A stretch of DNA of 64,000 nt from an uncultured Flavobacteriaceae bacterium (GCA_943789305.1 CALSTP010000001.1:1195178-1259177); one strand, 5' to 3'. Positions 1-11,374 are shown, counted from the first letter of the stretch. Program-made: numbers and translations. Notes: generated by a model not told the origin, from the sequence alone.

Positions 1-1200
<1,200 letters not shown>

Positions 1201-1634
1201 TAGTTTGTTTTAATTTGTCTTTCACGACATATCCCTAATAAGGTCTCAAAATGGTTCTGTTCTAGTTTGTATATCTTTATGATACACGCTGTCATTTTTC
1301 TATTCTTTCAATGAACTTTCGCCTAAATCTCAACTTGGTTGTTCTCTTTAGCGGCTGCAAATATAAAACCCTTTTTGTACTCCGACAACATCTTTACTGT
1401 AAAATTTCCGTTTTTTTTTTAAACCAAATATCTCTGTTCTTCTACACCTTGAAAAACAAATACTTAAACATCTTAATTTATAAATAAAATACTCTAAGTT
1501 TTTAAAATTATCAAATTATTTGTTAACAAGAAAGGGCTGTTGTTGGAACTAAATTCTTTTGACTTATTGTAAAGTAATAAAGATAAGTTTGGAGAGCAAT
1601 TTGAAAAGTAAGCTTTAGATCATTAAGTGAACAA
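1201..1634. other. Intergenic region between 16S and the DUF4294 gene
   Basis: This stretch of about 430 bases holds the rRNA leader and promoter (1358-1388). From about 1410 to 1630 it is AT-rich sequence in which I see no convincing gene, tRNA or clear terminator. Confidence 0.6.
1358..1388 (-). promoter_or_regulatory. rRNA operon promoter (TTG-N20-TATATTTG)
   Basis: On the minus strand a TTG (1388-1386) is followed after 20 bases by TATATTTG (1365-1358). This matches the Bacteroidota primary-sigma consensus TTG-N19/20-TAnnTTTG exactly. Transcription would begin near 1351, giving a leader of about 150 nt before 16S. The assignment combines visible motifs with known consensus. Confidence 0.75.
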
Positions 1635-2300
1635 TCATTTCTTGTCTTTCCAAATGTGATATAGGTCATCCAAATTATAATCAAAAACGGCTGTTTGTTC
1701 TTCAAGTTGATTGTCTGCAAATGCACGTTGTAAAATATCTTCAATCAGATAATCTTCGAGAGAATGTTCTGGATCATAGGTGTCTTTGAGAGATAGTTTA
1801 AATAATGAGGCAGTGGTTTGATACCAAAAGGCTTTCCATCCTGTTCGAAGTTCTTTAACCAAATCGTATGTAGTTATTCCTGTTTGTCGGTATACTAAAC
1901 GGATTAAAATTTGTCCTTCAGACCTGGAAAATTTTTTGAGTTCCTCCTCAAATTCTTCATAAATAAATTTCTCCATGCGCTTTAGATATTTTCTTCTACT
2001 TCGCTTTGAATTTATGTCTTTTAGGCGTTGGTTGAGAACAGTTAAACGTTCAGCGGCCATCTTTGCGTATGGATAGACTTTAAAGGTTTTCCTTCTGAGT
2101 ATAAGATAGCGTTTAAGTTTTAAACGATTTTTAAAGAGTAAAGGTTGAAAAACAACAACTTCATTTAAGGGTATCCCATAAGTTGGTATACTATCTCCTT
2201 CAATAATAATCATTTGTTCCTCTAAAAGATCGGGTTGCTGTGCTGATAATATCGCATGAAATTCTAAAAAAAAGAAAAGAGTAAAGAAGAGTTTTTTCAT
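1635..2300 (-). CDS. DUF4294 domain-containing exported protein
   Basis: The 221-residue protein starts at an ATG giving MKKLFF; an in-frame TTG lies three codons upstream. Residues 1-20 form a hydrophobic signal peptide ending near SAQQ. The rest is a basic, helical domain rich in Lys/Arg (about residues 60-130) that matches the DUF4294 family. This family is widespread in Bacteroidota and often adjacent to an M42 peptidase, as here. No enzymatic motif is visible and the function is unknown. It is divergent from the peptidase, with 90 bases between the starts. Confidence 0.8.
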   Translation of the reverse strand: MKKLFFTLFFFLEFHAILSAQQPDLLEEQMIIIEGDSIPTYGIPLNEVVVFQPLLFKNRLKLKRYLILRRKTFKVYPYAKMAAERLTVLNQRLKDINSKRSRRKYLKRMEKFIYEEFEEELKKFSRSEGQILIRLVYRQTGITTYDLVKELRTGWKAFWYQTTASLFKLSLKDTYDPEHSLEDYLIEDILQRAFADNQLEEQTAVFDYNLDDLYHIWKDKK

Positions 2301-2390
2301 CGATTTCAAAATTACAAAATATTAACGGGCTTAGATCAATAGAATTTTATTGAATAATGTTAATTTAGCAAGGCATAAATAATTTATATA

Positions 2391-3470
2391 ATGAAAGTAA
2401 TAAACGATACATCTGTAAAGTTTTTAGAAAAATATCTAAATAACTCTTCTCCAACTGGTTATGAGGCTGAGGGACAAAAGATATGGATGGATTACCTAAA
2501 ACCCTATGTAGATACATTCATCACAGACAGTTATGGAACTGCAGTTGGTGTAGTTAATCCCGATGCCCCCTTTAAGGTTGTTATTGAAGGTCATTCAGAC
2601 GAAATTTCGTGGTACGTAAACTTTATCTCAGATGAGGGTTTGATTTATGTAATCCGAAACGGAGGAAGTGATCACCAAATTGCTCCTTCTAAATGGGTTA
2701 ATATTCATACCAAAAATGGTTTAGTAAAAGGAGTTTTTGGTTGGCCCGCAATCCACACAAGAAAAAGTGGAAAAGAAGAAGTACCAAAACTTGACAATAT
2801 TTTTATTGATATTGGAGCTAAAGATAAAGCTGAAGTCGCAGAAATGGGTGTTCATGTTGGCTGTGTTATAACTTATCCTGATCAATTTCAAATTCTCAAT
2901 GGCAATAAGTTTGTTTGTCGGGCTATTGATAATCGCGCTGGTGGATTTATGATTGCCGAAGTTGCTCGTTTACTTCATGAAAATAGAAAAGAACTCCCTT
3001 ATGGATTATATATTACTAATTCGGTTCAGGAGGAAGTTGGCTTACGAGGAGCAGAAATGATTACTCAACGATTGAAACCGAACATTGCTATTGTAACGGA
3101 TGTTTGTCATGACACCACCACCCCAATGATTAATAAGAAACAAGAAGGTTATACCCGTATCGGTGAAGGTCCAGTAATTTCGTATGCCCCTGCTGTTCAC
3201 AACATCATAAGAGAACGCATTGTTGAAACTGCCCAAAAAAATAAAATTCCCTTTCAACGTTTAGCTTCATCAAGAGTTACGGGTACAGATACAGATGCTT
3301 TTGCTTACAGTAATGGTGGTATCCCTTCTGCTCTAATTTCGCTTCCGTTGCGTTATATGCATACTACAGTTGAGATGGTTCAAAAGGAAGATGTTGAAAA
3401 CGTAATCCGTTTGATTTATGAAACATTATTAACTATTGAACCAAAAGACTCGTTGAGTTATTTTGATTAA
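2391..3470 (+). CDS. M42 family metallopeptidase (glutamyl/deblocking aminopeptidase type)
   Basis: The 359-residue length is usual for family M42, cytosolic di-metal aminopeptidases that often form tetrahedral dodecamers. Visible metal and catalytic residues are His68-x-Asp70 (EGHSDE), the bridging Asp180 (AIDNR), the Glu214-Glu215 pair (QEEVG) and Asp237 (VTDVCHD). A C-terminal metal-binding His lies in the RYMHT segment. It has no signal peptide. The role is probably degradation of peptides released by the proteasome-like and Lon/Clp systems. Substrate specificity cannot be read from the sequence. It is convergent with pyrD, the stops overlapping by 4 bases. Confidence 0.92.
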   Translation: MKVINDTSVKFLEKYLNNSSPTGYEAEGQKIWMDYLKPYVDTFITDSYGTAVGVVNPDAPFKVVIEGHSDEISWYVNFISDEGLIYVIRNGGSDHQIAPSKWVNIHTKNGLVKGVFGWPAIHTRKSGKEEVPKLDNIFIDIGAKDKAEVAEMGVHVGCVITYPDQFQILNGNKFVCRAIDNRAGGFMIAEVARLLHENRKELPYGLYITNSVQEEVGLRGAEMITQRLKPNIAIVTDVCHDTTTPMINKKQEGYTRIGEGPVISYAPAVHNIIRERIVETAQKNKIPFQRLASSRVTGTDTDAFAYSNGGIPSALISLPLRYMHTTVEMVQKEDVENVIRLIYETLLTIEPKDSLSYFD

Positions 3471-4492
3471 GTGTTTTTAATTAGTGCCTTATTGATTTTT
3501 TTGATTAAAAGAGGTCCTTCATATACAAAGCCGGTGTAAAGCTGAACTAAGCTTGCTCCGGCTTCTATTTTTCGAAGTGCATCTTCTTCAGAATGAATCC
3601 CTCCTACTCCAATAATGGGAAAAGCTTGATTACTTTTTTCGCTTAAAAAACGAATTACTTTATTACTTCTTTTATTCAAGGGTTTACCACTTATACCACC
3701 GGGTTCTATAAGTATACTTTTTGGGGAGTTTAAATCGGCTCTACTTAAGGTTGTATTGGTTGCTATTACACCATCAATTTTTACTTCTTTGATAATAGCA
3801 ATGATGTCTAATAATTGATCGTTGGATAAATCTGGCGCTATTTTTAAAAGTATGGGCTTTGAATTTTCTCTTTGGTCGTTTCTTTTCTTTAAAGTGGTTA
3901 GCAATTTTGTCAAAGGCTCTTTATCTTGAAGTTCCCTAAGATTTGGAGTATTTGGGGAACTGACGTTTACAACAAAATAGTCTACATAATCAAACAACGC
4001 ATCAAAACAATAGATGTAATCATTAACCGCATTTTCGTTTGAAGTTGTTTTATTCTTTCCTATGTTACCGCCAATAAGAACATTTTTGTTGTTTTTTAGT
4101 CGTTTTACAGCTTCATCAACACCTTCATTGTTAAATCCCATTCTGTTGATGATGGCATGATCGTTTTTTAAACGAAATAAACGCTTCTTTGGATTTCCAT
4201 CTTGTCCCTTTGGTGTTAAGGTTCCTATTTCAATAAATCCAAAACCAAAGTTGGATAATTCTTCATACAATTTTGCGTCTTTGTCAAAACCTGCAGCTAG
4301 ACCCACAGGGTTTTTAAACCTTAGACCAAAAACTTCTCGTTCTAATGATGGATGATTGAGACAAAAAAACTTCCTTATTAAAAAACTCATCCCGGGAATT
4401 TTTGAACCCAAACGAATAACGGTAAAAGAAAAGTAATGGACTTTCTCAGGATCAAAAAGAAAAAGGAAAGGCTTGATGAATAATTGATACAT
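3467..4492 (-). CDS. pyrD: Dihydroorotate dehydrogenase, quinone-dependent (class 2)
   Basis: The 341-residue FMN enzyme oxidises dihydroorotate to orotate with quinone in pyrimidine synthesis. Class 2 features are visible: an N-terminal amphipathic region before the barrel, then [19 protein letters not shown], the catalytic-serine loop [30 protein letters not shown] and GVGGI. The extended N-terminus implies association with the inner membrane. It appears to be transcribed alone. The upstream hairpin at 4517-4546 separates it from yajC. pyrF, a later step of the pathway, lies 44 kb away. Confidence 0.97.
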   Translation of the reverse strand: MYQLFIKPFLFLFDPEKVHYFSFTVIRLGSKIPGMSFLIRKFFCLNHPSLEREVFGLRFKNPVGLAAGFDKDAKLYEELSNFGFGFIEIGTLTPKGQDGNPKKRLFRLKNDHAIINRMGFNNEGVDEAVKRLKNNKNVLIGGNIGKNKTTSNENAVNDYIYCFDALFDYVDYFVVNVSSPNTPNLRELQDKEPLTKLLTTLKKRNDQRENSKPILLKIAPDLSNDQLLDIIAIIKEVKIDGVIATNTTLSRADLNSPKSILIEPGGISGKPLNKRSNKVIRFLSEKSNQAFPIIGVGGIHSEEDALRKIEAGASLVQLYTGFVYEGPLLIKKINKALIKNT

Positions 4493-4516
4493 CTTTGAAT
4501 ATTTTTTACAAAAATA

Positions 4517-4546
4517 AAAAAACCAATCCGATGTAGATTGGTTTTA
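4517..4546 (-). terminator. Rho-independent terminator downstream of yajC
   Basis: The stem AAAACCAATC / GATTGGTTTT has a 7-base loop and, on the minus strand, is followed by a T-rich run. It lies 30 bases past the yajC stop and ends the nusB-DUF1573-yajC transcript. Confidence 0.75.
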
Positions 4547-4575
4547 AAATTAAATTAATGGAATTAAATCAAATG

Positions 4576-4854
4576 CTATGCATTGAGTTTATTACTCATT
4601 TCTAATGAAATTGATGTGCGTTCCATTTTAATTTTTCCAGCTAAAGTTTCAACTACACAAGTGTTGTCTTTATCATTGAGTTCAGCAATTTTACCATGAA
4701 TCCCACTTTTGGTGATCACACGATTCCCTTTTTTGAGATTGTTCATGAATGTTTTTTCTTTTTTCTGTCTTCTTTGTTGGGGTAAAATGATAAAAAAAAC
4801 AAAGATGACAAGCATCAATAATAAAAATGGCACTTGACTTGAAAATCCTTCCAT
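4576..4854 (-). CDS. yajC: Preprotein translocase accessory subunit YajC
   Basis: The 92-residue protein has one N-terminal transmembrane segment (about residues 8-26), followed by the family-typical QQRRQKKEK and a small beta-rich cytosolic domain with NRVITKSGIHGKI. YajC associates with SecDF in the Sec holotranslocon. It is the last gene of a nusB-DUF1573-yajC operon, 12 bases after the preceding stop. secDF is not in the window. Confidence 0.95.
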   Translation of the reverse strand: MEGFSSQVPFLLLMLVIFVFFIILPQQRRQKKEKTFMNNLKKGNRVITKSGIHGKIAELNDKDNTCVVETLAGKIKMERTSISLEMSNKLNA

Positions 4855-4866
4855 TTAGCTAGTTTA

Positions 4867-5373
4867 TTAGTTTGTTTGTTGTAAACGTGCAGCTTGTGCA
4901 GCCTCACGTTGTTGTTGTTTTATTGGATCAGCAGTAACCATTGCTTTGATACGAATAGTTTCTCTACCAGAGTTAGTATTCGCAGTAATTGTTACTGTTT
5001 TCTGTTGTAAATTTGGCTTGTTACTTGAATCAAAACTAACGCGAATTTGTCCTGAATCTCCGGGTGCAATCGGAACATTTTTTGGGTATTCTGGAACTGT
5101 ACATCCACAACTTCCTCTTGCATCTTGAATGATAAGATCAGCTTTACCTGTATTTGTAAATGTAAATATGGTCTCTACACGCTCACCTTCGTTTATCACT
5201 CCAAAATCGTGAATTCCTTTGTCAAAAGTCATAACTGGTGCTACCGACGTTGCTTTGGCAGCAGATGCCTCAACTGTTGATGTTGCAGGTTCTGATTTTT
5301 TTGTTTCATTACCTCCACAAGAAACTAAGGTAAGGATGGCTATTGCTAAGGTTGTTAAAAATAAATTTTTCAT
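4867..5373 (-). CDS. DUF1573 domain-containing lipoprotein
   Basis: The 168-residue protein has a lipoprotein signal peptide with a lipobox ending at Cys19 (TLVSC-GG). An Ala/Thr-rich linker leads to a DUF1573 (ASH-like, immunoglobulin-fold) domain at about residues 48-145, with IHDFGVINEG, FTNTGKADLII and SCGCT(V)PEYPK. The Cys-Gly-Cys in that motif is typical of the family. It probably sits in the periplasm or on the outer membrane; its function is unknown. The gene is in an operon with nusB upstream and yajC downstream. Confidence 0.9.
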   Translation of the reverse strand: MKNLFLTTLAIAILTLVSCGGNETKKSEPATSTVEASAAKATSVAPVMTFDKGIHDFGVINEGERVETIFTFTNTGKADLIIQDARGSCGCTVPEYPKNVPIAPGDSGQIRVSFDSSNKPNLQQKTVTITANTNSGRETIRIKAMVTADPIKQQQREAAQAARLQQTN

Positions 5374-5415
5374 AGTTAAAATTAATTCAATTAGATTTCA
5401 AAATTAAGGAAAAAT

Positions 5416-6360
5416 TTACAATAAACCTCGACCTTGTTTGTTCATACGATTAGTTTTTTCATATTCTTTTACTAAACTGTCCAAAACTCCGTTGATAAAT
5501 AAATTACTTTTGGGTGTTGAATACTCTTTTGCAATCTCAAGATACTCATTAAGCGTTACTTTGGGTGGGATTTCAGGAAAGTAAAACAACTCTACTATTG
5601 CTAATTTTATTAAAATTGCATCTAAATTTGCAATTCTATCTGAGTCCCAATTTGGGGTTTTCCCTTCCAACTCTTCCTGAAGTTCATCTTCTTTGGCTAT
5701 AGCTTTTTCGAATAATTCAATCCCAAAAGCAACATCCTCTTTATTTTTATTAAAATCCGGAAAGTGTATTGAAGTTTCCGTTTCCAAATTCAAACGCTTG
5801 AGTTGTTTTAAGAGGTATGTATTAACTACAGGTAGATCGTCAATCCAAGTTATATTCAAATCTTCAAAGTAATGATATAAAGAATCGTCTGGAGCAACTA
5901 TGTTCTTAAACATCGATACGACAAAACGGATCTGTTCATCGTCTGAAGGTTCAATTAATTTACTGTATTCTTCAAAGATTTCACTTTCAAGTAACGAGGT
6001 GTATATTTTTTTTACATAGTCAAATTCAAGTTCCCAGTGATTCATTTTCTTGGCAGCTTTGAATTGAGCTAATTTTTGATGTTGAGATAAGTATAAAAGA
6101 CATTTATTTTTGACAATTATTTGATGCTTTTGGCCATATGAATCTTTTGTTCTAATTTGAGTTCTGTTGATCTGATGTTGATTAATGGCATGTTCATGAA
6201 GTGCTTTAAAAAAACTGAGTTTAATTATATAGAGATCAAAAACACCATTCAGGCTTTTTTGGATGAATTTAACTTCCTCAGATAAAGAATTTTGGTTTCC
6301 ATTCGAAATAGCATAAACTGATTGCATGACTTTAATTCGAATATGTCTTCTTGTGAGCAT
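5416..6360 (-). CDS. nusB: Transcription antitermination factor NusB (long Bacteroidota form)
   Basis: I start it at the ATG giving MLTRRHIRIKVMQ, 17 codons inside the longest ORF, because this matches the conserved NusB N-terminus; the product is 314 residues. Enterobacterial NusB is about 140 residues. Here the RNA-binding N-terminal helix is followed by a long family-specific middle, and the NusB all-helical core ends the protein (about residues 215-305, with RIANLDAILIKLA and NEYLEIAKEYST). NusB with NusE binds boxA RNA in rRNA transcription. It heads an operon with DUF1573 and yajC. Confidence 0.93.
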   Translation of the reverse strand: MLTRRHIRIKVMQSVYAISNGNQNSLSEEVKFIQKSLNGVFDLYIIKLSFFKALHEHAINQHQINRTQIRTKDSYGQKHQIIVKNKCLLYLSQHQKLAQFKAAKKMNHWELEFDYVKKIYTSLLESEIFEEYSKLIEPSDDEQIRFVVSMFKNIVAPDDSLYHYFEDLNITWIDDLPVVNTYLLKQLKRLNLETETSIHFPDFNKNKEDVAFGIELFEKAIAKEDELQEELEGKTPNWDSDRIANLDAILIKLAIVELFYFPEIPPKVTLNEYLEIAKEYSTPKSNLFINGVLDSLVKEYEKTNRMNKQGRGLL

Positions 6361-6382
6361 GTATGAGAACTTTATTTGGGAA

Positions 6383-6411
6383 CAAAAATAGTGTTTTGAA
6401 AAATATTGCAA
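6383..6411 (-). promoter_or_regulatory. Promoter of the nusB operon (TTG-N18-TATTTTTG)
   Basis: On the minus strand TTG (6411-6409) and TATTTTTG (6390-6383) are spaced 18 bases apart. This fits the Bacteroidota -33/-7 consensus within one base, about 23 bases upstream of the chosen nusB start. It supports the internal ATG, since a start at 6411 would lie inside the promoter. Confidence 0.6.
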
Positions 6412-6468
6412 CTAATATCAATGATTTTTTTAGTCAATAATTTCACTTTTTTTACCCAATCAATTATG

Positions 6469-6476
6469 TACCTTTG
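6469..6476 (+). promoter_or_regulatory. -7 element for the ABC exporter gene (TACCTTTG)
   Basis: TACCTTTG matches TAnnTTTG and lies 17 bases before the ATG at 6494, so the leader would be only about 10 nt. No clear TTG is found at -33. Confidence 0.4.
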
Positions 6477-6493
6477 GTCATCCTTATCGGTTT

Positions 6494-8248
6494 ATGAAAG
6501 AACTAAAATATCTCAATAAATACTTGAAAAAATATAGATTTCGCCTTATCCTAGGTGTAATCATTACGGTTGTTGCAAGAATTTTCTCACTTTTTGCTCC
6601 TAGACTGATTGGAAACTCTTTAACAGCGGTTGAACGCTACCTTCAAAATGACACTTACACTCTTGAAGTGATAAAGCAAGAACTATTCTGGAACATCATC
6701 ATCATCATTTCAGCAGCTCTAGTTTCAGGATTCTTGACGTTTTTGATGAGACAAACCATCATTAATGTTTCTCGGTATATTGAATACGACTTGAAGAATG
6801 AAATCTTTAAGCAATACCAGAAATTATGTCTCAGTTTTTATAAAAATAATCGCACTGGTGATTTAATGAATCGTATCAGTGAAGATGTTAGTAAAGTCCG
6901 AATGTATTTTGGCCCTGCAATAATGTATAGCATAAACACATTTTCACTCTTTATAATTGTCATATCCTATATGGTAAGTATAGCACCAATTTTGACAATT
7001 TACACCTTACTACCCTTACCAGTATTATCAATTATTATTTACAAATTAAGTAAAGCAATTAATATTAAGAGTACAGCTGTTCAAGAGACTCTCTCTGATT
7101 TATCTACTTTTACGCAGGAGTCTTTTAGTGGAGTTGCAATAATCAAATCTTATGGGATACAAAGCAAAATTGAAAAAGACTTCAAGAAACTAACTTTAAT
7201 AAGTAAAGAAAAAAATGTTTCTTTAGCTCGGGTTCAAGCTTGGTTTTTTCCTCTTATGGTTTTATTAATTGGGTTCAGTAATCTTTTGGTCATTCTTGTG
7301 GGAGGAAAACAATATATAGATGGTATTATTGAAATTGGGGTTTTAGCTGAATTCATTATTTATGTAAATATGCTAACATGGCCAGTTGCAACTGTTGGAT
7401 GGGTTACCTCTATTGTTCAACAAGCCGAAGCATCTCAGAAAAGAATTAACGCATTTCTGAATGAAGTTCCTAGTATTACCAACGGAACTTTAGATAAACA
7501 AATTGAAGAAGGAGTTTTAGAGTTTAAAAATGTTAGCTTTACTTATAAAGAAACTCAAATTAAAGCCATAGATAATATTAGTTTTAAATTAAATCCTGGT
7601 AAAACGCTAGGAATTATTGGGAAAACAGGATCTGGAAAATCAACCATATTGGATTTGATAAATCGCTTATACGATGTTGATGAAGGTGAAATTTTAATCG
7701 ATGATATTCCCATAAAAAATTATATGCTGTCGAGAATACGCTCCGAAATTGGCTATGTTCCTCAAAATCCTTTTCTGTTTTCAGAAACGATTGAAAGCAA
7801 CATACACTTTGGTAAACAGGACGCTAATTTAGAAGAAATTAAATCTGCAGCTAAGAGCGCAGAAGTTTCAAACGACATTGAGCGTTTTAAGAATGGATAT
7901 CAAACCCTCTTGGGAGAGCGAGGGGTTACGCTCTCTGGAGGTCAAATTCAAAGAATATCGATTGCTAGGGCAATTATTAAAGATCCAGAAATTTTATTAT
8001 TTGACGATTGTTTGTCGGCAGTAGATGCAGATACCGAGGAAGAAATCCTAAAAAACTTAAAACAACGTTCAAAAGAAAAAACTACAGTCATAGTTAGTCA
8101 TAGAATATCATCTGTAATGGAATCAGATTTTATCCTTGTATTAGATCATGGGTCAGTTATAGAACAAGGAACTCATAATGAATTGATGAATATTGATGGG
8201 TTTTACAAAGATTTATACCTCAAACAAAATAGAGAAAGAGATCAATAA
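6494..8248 (+). CDS. ABC-type exporter, fused permease and ATPase (ABCB/MsbA-like)
   Basis: The 584-residue half-transporter has six predicted membrane helices in residues 1-320 and an ATPase domain from about 345 to the end. The ATPase carries Walker A GKTGSGKST, Q-loop YVPQNPF, signature LSGGQIQR, Walker B ILLFDD and H-loop VIVSHR. It probably works as a homodimer in the inner membrane exporting a lipid, drug or peptide; the substrate is not evident. In Walker B the usual catalytic Glu is Asp (FDDCLSAVD), as in degenerate sites of heterodimeric exporters. No partner gene is adjacent. Confidence 0.93.
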   Translation: MKELKYLNKYLKKYRFRLILGVIITVVARIFSLFAPRLIGNSLTAVERYLQNDTYTLEVIKQELFWNIIIIISAALVSGFLTFLMRQTIINVSRYIEYDLKNEIFKQYQKLCLSFYKNNRTGDLMNRISEDVSKVRMYFGPAIMYSINTFSLFIIVISYMVSIAPILTIYTLLPLPVLSIIIYKLSKAINIKSTAVQETLSDLSTFTQESFSGVAIIKSYGIQSKIEKDFKKLTLISKEKNVSLARVQAWFFPLMVLLIGFSNLLVILVGGKQYIDGIIEIGVLAEFIIYVNMLTWPVATVGWVTSIVQQAEASQKRINAFLNEVPSITNGTLDKQIEEGVLEFKNVSFTYKETQIKAIDNISFKLNPGKTLGIIGKTGSGKSTILDLINRLYDVDEGEILIDDIPIKNYMLSRIRSEIGYVPQNPFLFSETIESNIHFGKQDANLEEIKSAAKSAEVSNDIERFKNGYQTLLGERGVTLSGGQIQRISIARAIIKDPEILLFDDCLSAVDADTEEEILKNLKQRSKEKTTVIVSHRISSVMESDFILVLDHGSVIEQGTHNELMNIDGFYKDLYLKQNRERDQ

Positions 8249-8321
8249 TTTTTTTTTGTTTAATTTTTTATTCATTTTTACTGCTTATTAGATTATTACC
8301 CTAAACAGAAATGAATTAAAA

Positions 8322-8678
8322 ATGGAAACCGGACAAGAAGAAATTTATTCAAAAGTACTCCGAGCTGGGAGAAGAACATACTTTTTTGACATAAAAGAAA
8401 CCAAAGCAAGTGACTATTATCTTACTATAACAGAAAGCAAAAAATTTACTAATGGCGATGGTTCATTTTTTTACAAAAAGCATAAAATTTTTCTTTACAA
8501 AGAAGATTTTGTGGAGTTTAAAGAAATTCTTGGTGAAATGTTTGACTATGTCATAAAACACAAGGGTCAAGAAGTTATAAGTGATCGCTATAAAAAAGAC
8601 TTCAAACCGGAGCATAGTCCTGAAATTTCAAAAAATGATTCTTCAAGTTTTACGGATATAAATTTTGAAGATATCTAA
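8322..8678 (+). CDS. DUF3276 family PUR-domain protein
   Basis: The 118-residue protein has a single PUR-type domain at about residues 8-90 (AGRRTYFFDIKET, DYYLTITESKK, YKEDFVEFKEIL), followed by a disordered acidic/serine tail. The family resembles eukaryotic Pur-alpha and the Borrelia regulator BpuR, and binds single-stranded DNA or RNA. A cytosolic nucleic-acid-binding regulator is likely, but its targets are unknown. It is a stand-alone gene 73 bases after the ABC exporter. Confidence 0.88.
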   Translation: METGQEEIYSKVLRAGRRTYFFDIKETKASDYYLTITESKKFTNGDGSFFYKKHKIFLYKEDFVEFKEILGEMFDYVIKHKGQEVISDRYKKDFKPEHSPEISKNDSSSFTDINFEDI

Positions 8679-8838
8679 TAAATAAAATATAAAATAAGTA
8701 TTCTTTATTTTATTTATATTGTACTAAATTTCATTGAATTGCATATTCATTTTGTTTTGATTGATTAACAAAATCAAGAACTGAGCATGGTCTATGCCAT
8801 TCCAAAAATACTATTCAGATTAATAAAACTTTTTTACT

Positions 8839-11355
8839 GTGAAAAAAAAACTTCTACTTGCTGTATTTTTTATAAATGCAATTGTTTTTTCTCAAACTGA
8901 TTCATCCTATTATCTTCCAGAGGGGCACGTATATGATCCAAATATCCCAACCCCAGATTCTATACTTGGGTATAATGTTGGAGATTGGCACGTTAGCCAT
9001 GACAAGTTGATAGAATACATGAAAGCTCTTGCTCTTTCATCAGATCGGATTTCAATTGAAAACAGAGGTTCAACATACGAAGGTCGTCCCTTGCTGCTTT
9101 TAACAATAACAAGTGAGGAAAATCATGCAAATCTAGATCAGATTCAAAAACAACACCTAATGCTCTCTGAACCCGAAGGTGAAAGCTTAGATATTGCTAA
9201 TATGCCAACCATAGTTTATCAAGGATTCTCAATACATGGTAATGAACCTAGTGGGTCTAATGCTGGATTACTAGTCGCCTATCATCTAGCAGCTTCGAAA
9301 GATATCAGCGTAGCTGAAATGCTCAAAGAGGTTGTTGTATTGTTTGATCCCAGTTATAACCCAGATGGATTACAACGCTTTTCTCAATGGGTCAATACAC
9401 ACAAAAGCAATGTATTAAATCCTGATCCAAACGACAGGGAATATTCTGAAGTATGGCCTAGAGGCAGAACAAATCATTATTGGTTTGACATGAATAGAGA
9501 TTGGCTACCAGTTCAACTTCCCGAATCAAAAGTTCGGATTAAAAGTTTTACGGATTGGCTTCCCAATATTTTAACAGACCACCATGAAATGGGAACCAAT
9601 GCAACATTTTTTTTCCAGCCAGGTATTCAATCACGAGTAAATCCCTTAACTCCGAAAATGAATCAAAAACTAACTCGTGAAATTGGAAACTTTCATGCTG
9701 AAGCATTGGATAAAATTGGTTCTCTTTATTATACTGAGGAAAGTTATGATGATTTTTATTACGGGAAGGGATCTACGTATCCGGATGTAAATGGAAGTAT
9801 TGGAATACTCTTTGAACAAGCAAGTTCAAGAGGGCATCTTCAAGAGAGTGATAATGGAATTCTTACTTTTGCTTTCAGTATCAGAAATCAATTTATAACT
9901 GCTTTATCCACTCTAAAGGCTGCAAAAGAAATCCGTTTAAAATTACTTGAATACCAAAGAGACTTTTATCGTAACTCCCTCAAGGCTGCAAAACAAAATA
10001 AACAAAAAGCAATTATTTTTGGAAACAGTAAAGATCCGGCTACCTCATATCATTTAGCAGAAATATTAAAACGTCATCAAATCAGTGTTCATACTCTGAA
10101 TAAAAATACAATCATTAAAGGAAAGAAATTTGCCAAAAAATCGAGTTTTGTAGTGCCTTTGATACAAAAAAAGAATAAACTTATCCATGCAATCTTCGGT
10201 ACACAAACTAAATTCCAAGATAGTTTATTTTATGATGTTTCTGCGTGGACCTTTCCCTTAGCATTTAACTTAAACTATTCGTTTGAAAATTCTACATCAC
10301 TAGCTGGAAAAGAAATTGATGATTTGAAATTTGAAAAAAATAAAGAAATTGAACAATCTTCGTATGCATATCTTTTAGAATCGAACGGATATTACACTCC
10401 AAAATTTATTTATAAACTTTTAAATGCCGGTGTTCGAGTTAAAGTTGGGCTTAAACCATTTTCAATTGATGGGAATTTTTATGACTATGGAAGCATAATG
10501 ATTCCTGTTGGAAACCAGCGATTTGGTCCTAAAATTTTGTATGATGAAATCAAAAAAGCATCATCAGGTCTTATGTTGGATATCAAAAGTGTAAGAACAG
10601 GGCTAACTGAAGGGATTGATTTGGGATCTCAAAATTTTAAAACATTAAATAAACCTCGGGTTGCTTTATTAGTTGGTGATGGTGTTCGAAGCTATGATGC
10701 TGGAGAAATTTGGCATCTTATGGATACTCGTTATAAAATCCCTATTACTAAAATAGATGTAAGTCAATTAAGTTATGTTGATCTTCAAAAATACACTCAT
10801 ATTGTTTTACCCAGTTATTCTGGCAACCTTTTGAGTGTAAACAAAGATAAGCTTGATAAATGGATCAATGCAGGTGGATCATTGGTTGCTTACAGAAACG
10901 CAATTAAATGGGTTGATAAAAACAAGCTCGCAACAATCGACTTCAAATCCTTTGATCGTGAAGCTAAAGGTATAGGATTTGATCAAAAAGGAGATTATAA
11001 AGGAGCTCAAAATATTGGAGGAGCAATATTCAATACGCGTATTGACCGCAGTCATCCAATTAACTTTGGTATAGAACAAAAAATGCTCCCTATATTTAGA
11101 AATTCAAGAATCTTTATTGAGTCAGACAAACAGAGTTACAACAACCCAATTCAATATACTGAAAACCCTTTGTTAAGTGGATATATTTCTAAAGAACAAC
11201 TAAATTTATTAAAGGGAAGTGTTCCTTTTAAGTTTATAAAGAAAGAAAAAGGAAACATTATACTTTTAACCGATAATACGAATTTCAGAGCTTTCTGGTA
11301 TGGGACAAACAGATTGTTTTCGAATGCTTTATTTTACTCTGATTTTATGCAGTAA
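8839..11355 (+). CDS. M14 family zinc carboxypeptidase-like exported protein
   Basis: The 838-residue protein starts at GTG, the first codon before the signal peptide (residues 1-18, ending VFSQT). The M14 domain spans about 45-370, with zinc ligands His133 and Glu136 (IHGNEPSG) and the His248-His249 pair (TDHHEMG). It also has the substrate-binding NRDW (219-222) and a candidate catalytic Glu in LFEQASSRG. Residues about 380-838 include a beta-strand-rich region and a glutamine-amidotransferase-like fold (THIVLPSYSG). This architecture is common in Bacteroidota. It is probably periplasmic or outer-membrane-associated; the peptide substrate is unknown. Confidence 0.9.
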   Translation: MKKKLLLAVFFINAIVFSQTDSSYYLPEGHVYDPNIPTPDSILGYNVGDWHVSHDKLIEYMKALALSSDRISIENRGSTYEGRPLLLLTITSEENHANLDQIQKQHLMLSEPEGESLDIANMPTIVYQGFSIHGNEPSGSNAGLLVAYHLAASKDISVAEMLKEVVVLFDPSYNPDGLQRFSQWVNTHKSNVLNPDPNDREYSEVWPRGRTNHYWFDMNRDWLPVQLPESKVRIKSFTDWLPNILTDHHEMGTNATFFFQPGIQSRVNPLTPKMNQKLTREIGNFHAEALDKIGSLYYTEESYDDFYYGKGSTYPDVNGSIGILFEQASSRGHLQESDNGILTFAFSIRNQFITALSTLKAAKEIRLKLLEYQRDFYRNSLKAAKQNKQKAIIFGNSKDPATSYHLAEILKRHQISVHTLNKNTIIKGKKFAKKSSFVVPLIQKKNKLIHAIFGTQTKFQDSLFYDVSAWTFPLAFNLNYSFENSTSLAGKEIDDLKFEKNKEIEQSSYAYLLESNGYYTPKFIYKLLNAGVRVKVGLKPFSIDGNFYDYGSIMIPVGNQRFGPKILYDEIKKASSGLMLDIKSVRTGLTEGIDLGSQNFKTLNKPRVALLVGDGVRSYDAGEIWHLMDTRYKIPITKIDVSQLSYVDLQKYTHIVLPSYSGNLLSVNKDKLDKWINAGGSLVAYRNAIKWVDKNKLATIDFKSFDREAKGIGFDQKGDYKGAQNIGGAIFNTRIDRSHPINFGIEQKMLPIFRNSRIFIESDKQSYNNPIQYTENPLLSGYISKEQLNLLKGSVPFKFIKKEKGNIILLTDNTNFRAFWYGTNRLFSNALFYSDFMQ

Positions 11356-11374
11356 ATTACAGTTCATATGAATT

